DNA of 7,020 bases, taken from assembly GCA_014378185.1 (NCBI GenBank), contig JACMOE010000225.1, positions 1 to 7,020 on the forward strand, written 5' to 3'. The position numbers were made by a program, and so were the translations under genes. A model generated the notes under the pieces. The model was not told the DNA's origin and ran no database searches. It was given only the letters and a program-made list of their open reading frames with translations. The DNA comes from Gemmatimonadaceae bacterium. GTDB taxonomy: Bacteria > Gemmatimonadota > Gemmatimonadetes > Gemmatimonadales > Gemmatimonadaceae. Below, piece after piece: positions 5,591-7,020 of this stretch (position 1 is its first letter; each line of letters opens with the position of its first letter).

Positions 5591-7020
5591 ATAGACTCTT
5601 CGACAGGGCGTTCGGCTTCGTCGCGAGCAAGACCGGTGACGTCACCAATGCATCGTGGATCGGGTACCGGATGCTCTTCGCGCCCGGCATGGTGGGGCCG
5701 CTGAGAGGATGGATCAGTCGCCATCGCGCCGCGGCAGCCTTCTACAATGCGCGGGCGCGAGTGCCGGCGTACCAGGAGTTCCTCGCAAGGCACGGCGCGA
5801 CCGATCCGCGTGCGTTCGAGGAGATTCCGTCGATGGACAAGCAGAACTACATCACCCAATGGCCGATCGAGATGCTCTGCCAAGGCGGACGCCTTCCCCT
5901 CCGCGATGCGGTGATCGACGAGTCCTCCGGCTCGAGTGGGACGGCGACGAACTGGGTGCGGGGAGCGACAGAGCGCGCGGCCACCCGACGCCTGATCCAG
6001 TACTCCACGCGTGCCACCCTCGGTGACGAAGGATTCATCCTGCTCAACTGCTTCGCGCTGGGACCGTGGGCAACGGGGATGAACGTGTCGATGTCATTGG
6101 TCGATCGGTGCATCGTCAAGTCCATCGGTCCTGACGCGGGCAAGGCGCTGGCGACACTGAAGCTGTTCGGACCGAAGTACAAGTACGTGATCGCCGGCTA
6201 TCCCCCTTTCCTGAAGTCGATGGTCGATACCGCCGACTTCGATTGGGCGCCGTACGACGTCTCGGCCGTCGTGGGCGGCGAGGCGATGTCGGAGCCATTG
6301 CGAGCGGCGCTGAACAAGCGGTTCCGGAAGACGATCTCGTGCTTCGGTGCGTCCGACCTCGAGATCAACCTCGCGGTCGAGACGCCGTTTACCGTGGCAC
6401 TCCGCGAATCGATCATGTCCAACGAGCGCCTTGGCCGAGACATCTATGGCAGCGAAGGCGTGCCGATGGTGTTCCAGTACGATCCGCTGAACACGTTCGT
6501 CGAAAGCGATGCGGAGCGCAGTCTCCTGTTCACGATCAATCGGCTGGAGAACGTGAGCCCCCGGATTCGATACAACCTTCACGATCGAGGCATCGTCCGC
6601 ACGGTCGCCGAGCTGGAACCGATTCTGCGCGATCACGGGCTGAGCGTGCAACAGATGGGGCTGAGGACGGCGTTGCCGGTGATGTTCCACTGGGGCCGTC
6701 AGGATTCCTCGGTTGCCTTCTACGGATGCAAGATCACGCCGGACGATGTCCAGCATGTGGTGATGCACCTGGCAGGGACGCTCGGGACGGTCGCCAACTT
6801 CGCGCTGCACCCGTACGAGGACGCCGAGGCGAACAAGCGTCTGGAGCTCTGGCTGGAAATGGATGACGGTGTGGCAGTGCCGGCCGATCGGGACGCGGCG
6901 CCGTCGGATCTGTTGCGGGAGCTGGCGGTGGTGAACCAGGACTTTCGTGAATCCGTGAAGATGATTGCACCAGCGCTTCGGCCGACGGTGGTATTCCATC
7001 GGTTCGGTGAGAGTCCGATG
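5587..7020 (+). CDS. Phenylacetate-CoA ligase-like adenylate-forming enzyme, 3' end beyond window
   Basis: The frame is open to the window edge: 478 residues, probably within a few dozen of complete. ATG 5587 overlaps the upstream stop (ATGA) and has no ribosome binding site of its own, as expected for coupled translation. It belongs to the ANL superfamily, in the group usually annotated as phenylacetate-CoA ligase or coenzyme F390 synthetase-like: such enzymes make an acyl-AMP and usually a CoA thioester. Visible motifs are the ATP-phosphate loop DESSGSSGTATNW (111-123), GYPPFLK (204-210), the adenine-binding VVGGEAMSE (228-236), FGASDLE (253-259, equal to the usual YGxTE), RIRYNLHDRG (326-335) with ribose-binding Asp333, and the hinge GRQDSSVAFYGCKITPDDV (370-388). 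The catalytic C-terminal Lys is not in view. There is no signal peptide, so it is cytoplasmic while its operon partner is exported. Substrate unknown; the conserved FALGPWATGMN (156-166) probably lines the acyl pocket. Confidence 0.9.
   Translation, partial: MNRLFDRAFGFVASKTGDVTNASWIGYRMLFAPGMVGPLRGWISRHRAAAAFYNARARVPAYQEFLARHGATDPRAFEEIPSMDKQNYITQWPIEMLCQGGRLPLRDAVIDESSGSSGTATNWVRGATERAATRRLIQYSTRATLGDEGFILLNCFALGPWATGMNVSMSLVDRCIVKSIGPDAGKALATLKLFGPKYKYVIAGYPPFLKSMVDTADFDWAPYDVSAVVGGEAMSEPLRAALNKRFRKTISCFGASDLEINLAVETPFTVALRESIMSNERLGRDIYGSEGVPMVFQYDPLNTFVESDAERSLLFTINRLENVSPRIRYNLHDRGIVRTVAELEPILRDHGLSVQQMGLRTALPVMFHWGRQDSSVAFYGCKITPDDVQHVVMHLAGTLGTVANFALHPYEDAEANKRLELWLEMDDGVAVPADRDAAPSDLLRELAVVNQDFRESVKMIAPALRPTVVFHRFGESPM

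Noticed and set aside
6094..6999. 301-codon minus-strand open frame across the ligase gene
   Set aside because: His/Arg-rich antisense product; the plus-strand frame carries all ANL motifs.

Overview
The window is GC-rich bacterial chromosomal DNA with a strong preference for G or C at third codon positions. Three of the predicted exported proteins have signal peptides that end in Ala followed by Gln (ADA|Q, LDA|Q, ARA|Q). This, the mix of secreted metallo-hydrolases and a HEAT-like secreted protein, and the wide gaps between genes fit a soil-type Gemmatimonadota (or a similar Acidobacteriota-like lineage). That is inference: there is no rRNA or marker gene in the window. I see no CRISPR array, tRNA, rRNA, transposase or integrase gene.

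Left part (1-2519), all on the minus strand. A secreted protein with a HEAT-like segment runs off the left edge (start at 655). A gap of about 550 bases follows. It contains what looks like the 3' remnant of an N-acetylmuramoyl-L-alanine amidase (835-1020). Next is a complete exported amidohydrolase of the imidazolonepropionase-like / Xaa-Pro dipeptidase group (1209-2519) with a full set of metal ligands.

Middle (2520-4062), a divergent zone. An unrecorded-looking 50-residue single-membrane-span protein lies on the plus strand (2712-2864). On the minus strand is the 5' part of a putative lipoprotein gene with a very good ribosome binding site (2916-3191). Its start overlaps head to head by 26 bp with the start of a plus-strand exported creatininase-family amidohydrolase (3166-4062). 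Together with the amidase remnant, this suggests a region that has been rearranged and is losing genes.

Right part (4063-7020), plus strand. A 370-base non-coding region carries three TGACC half-sites at exact 11-bp spacing, a typical layout for a PhoB/OmpR-type response regulator. It precedes a two-gene operon: a Tat-exported Acg-like FMN nitroreductase (GTG start, 4433-5590), then, through a 4-bp ATGA overlap, a phenylacetate-CoA-ligase-like adenylate-forming enzyme that runs off the right edge (5587 onward).

Functionally, the two complete exported hydrolases (amidohydrolase and creatininase family) suggest periplasmic cleavage of peptide or amide substrates, but they lie in separate transcription units. 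The most interesting unit is the coupled nitroreductase-ligase pair with its putative regulator site. It looks like the beginning of an uncharacterised pathway in which a carboxylic acid is activated as an acyl-adenylate or CoA thioester and a flavoenzyme acts outside the cytoplasm.
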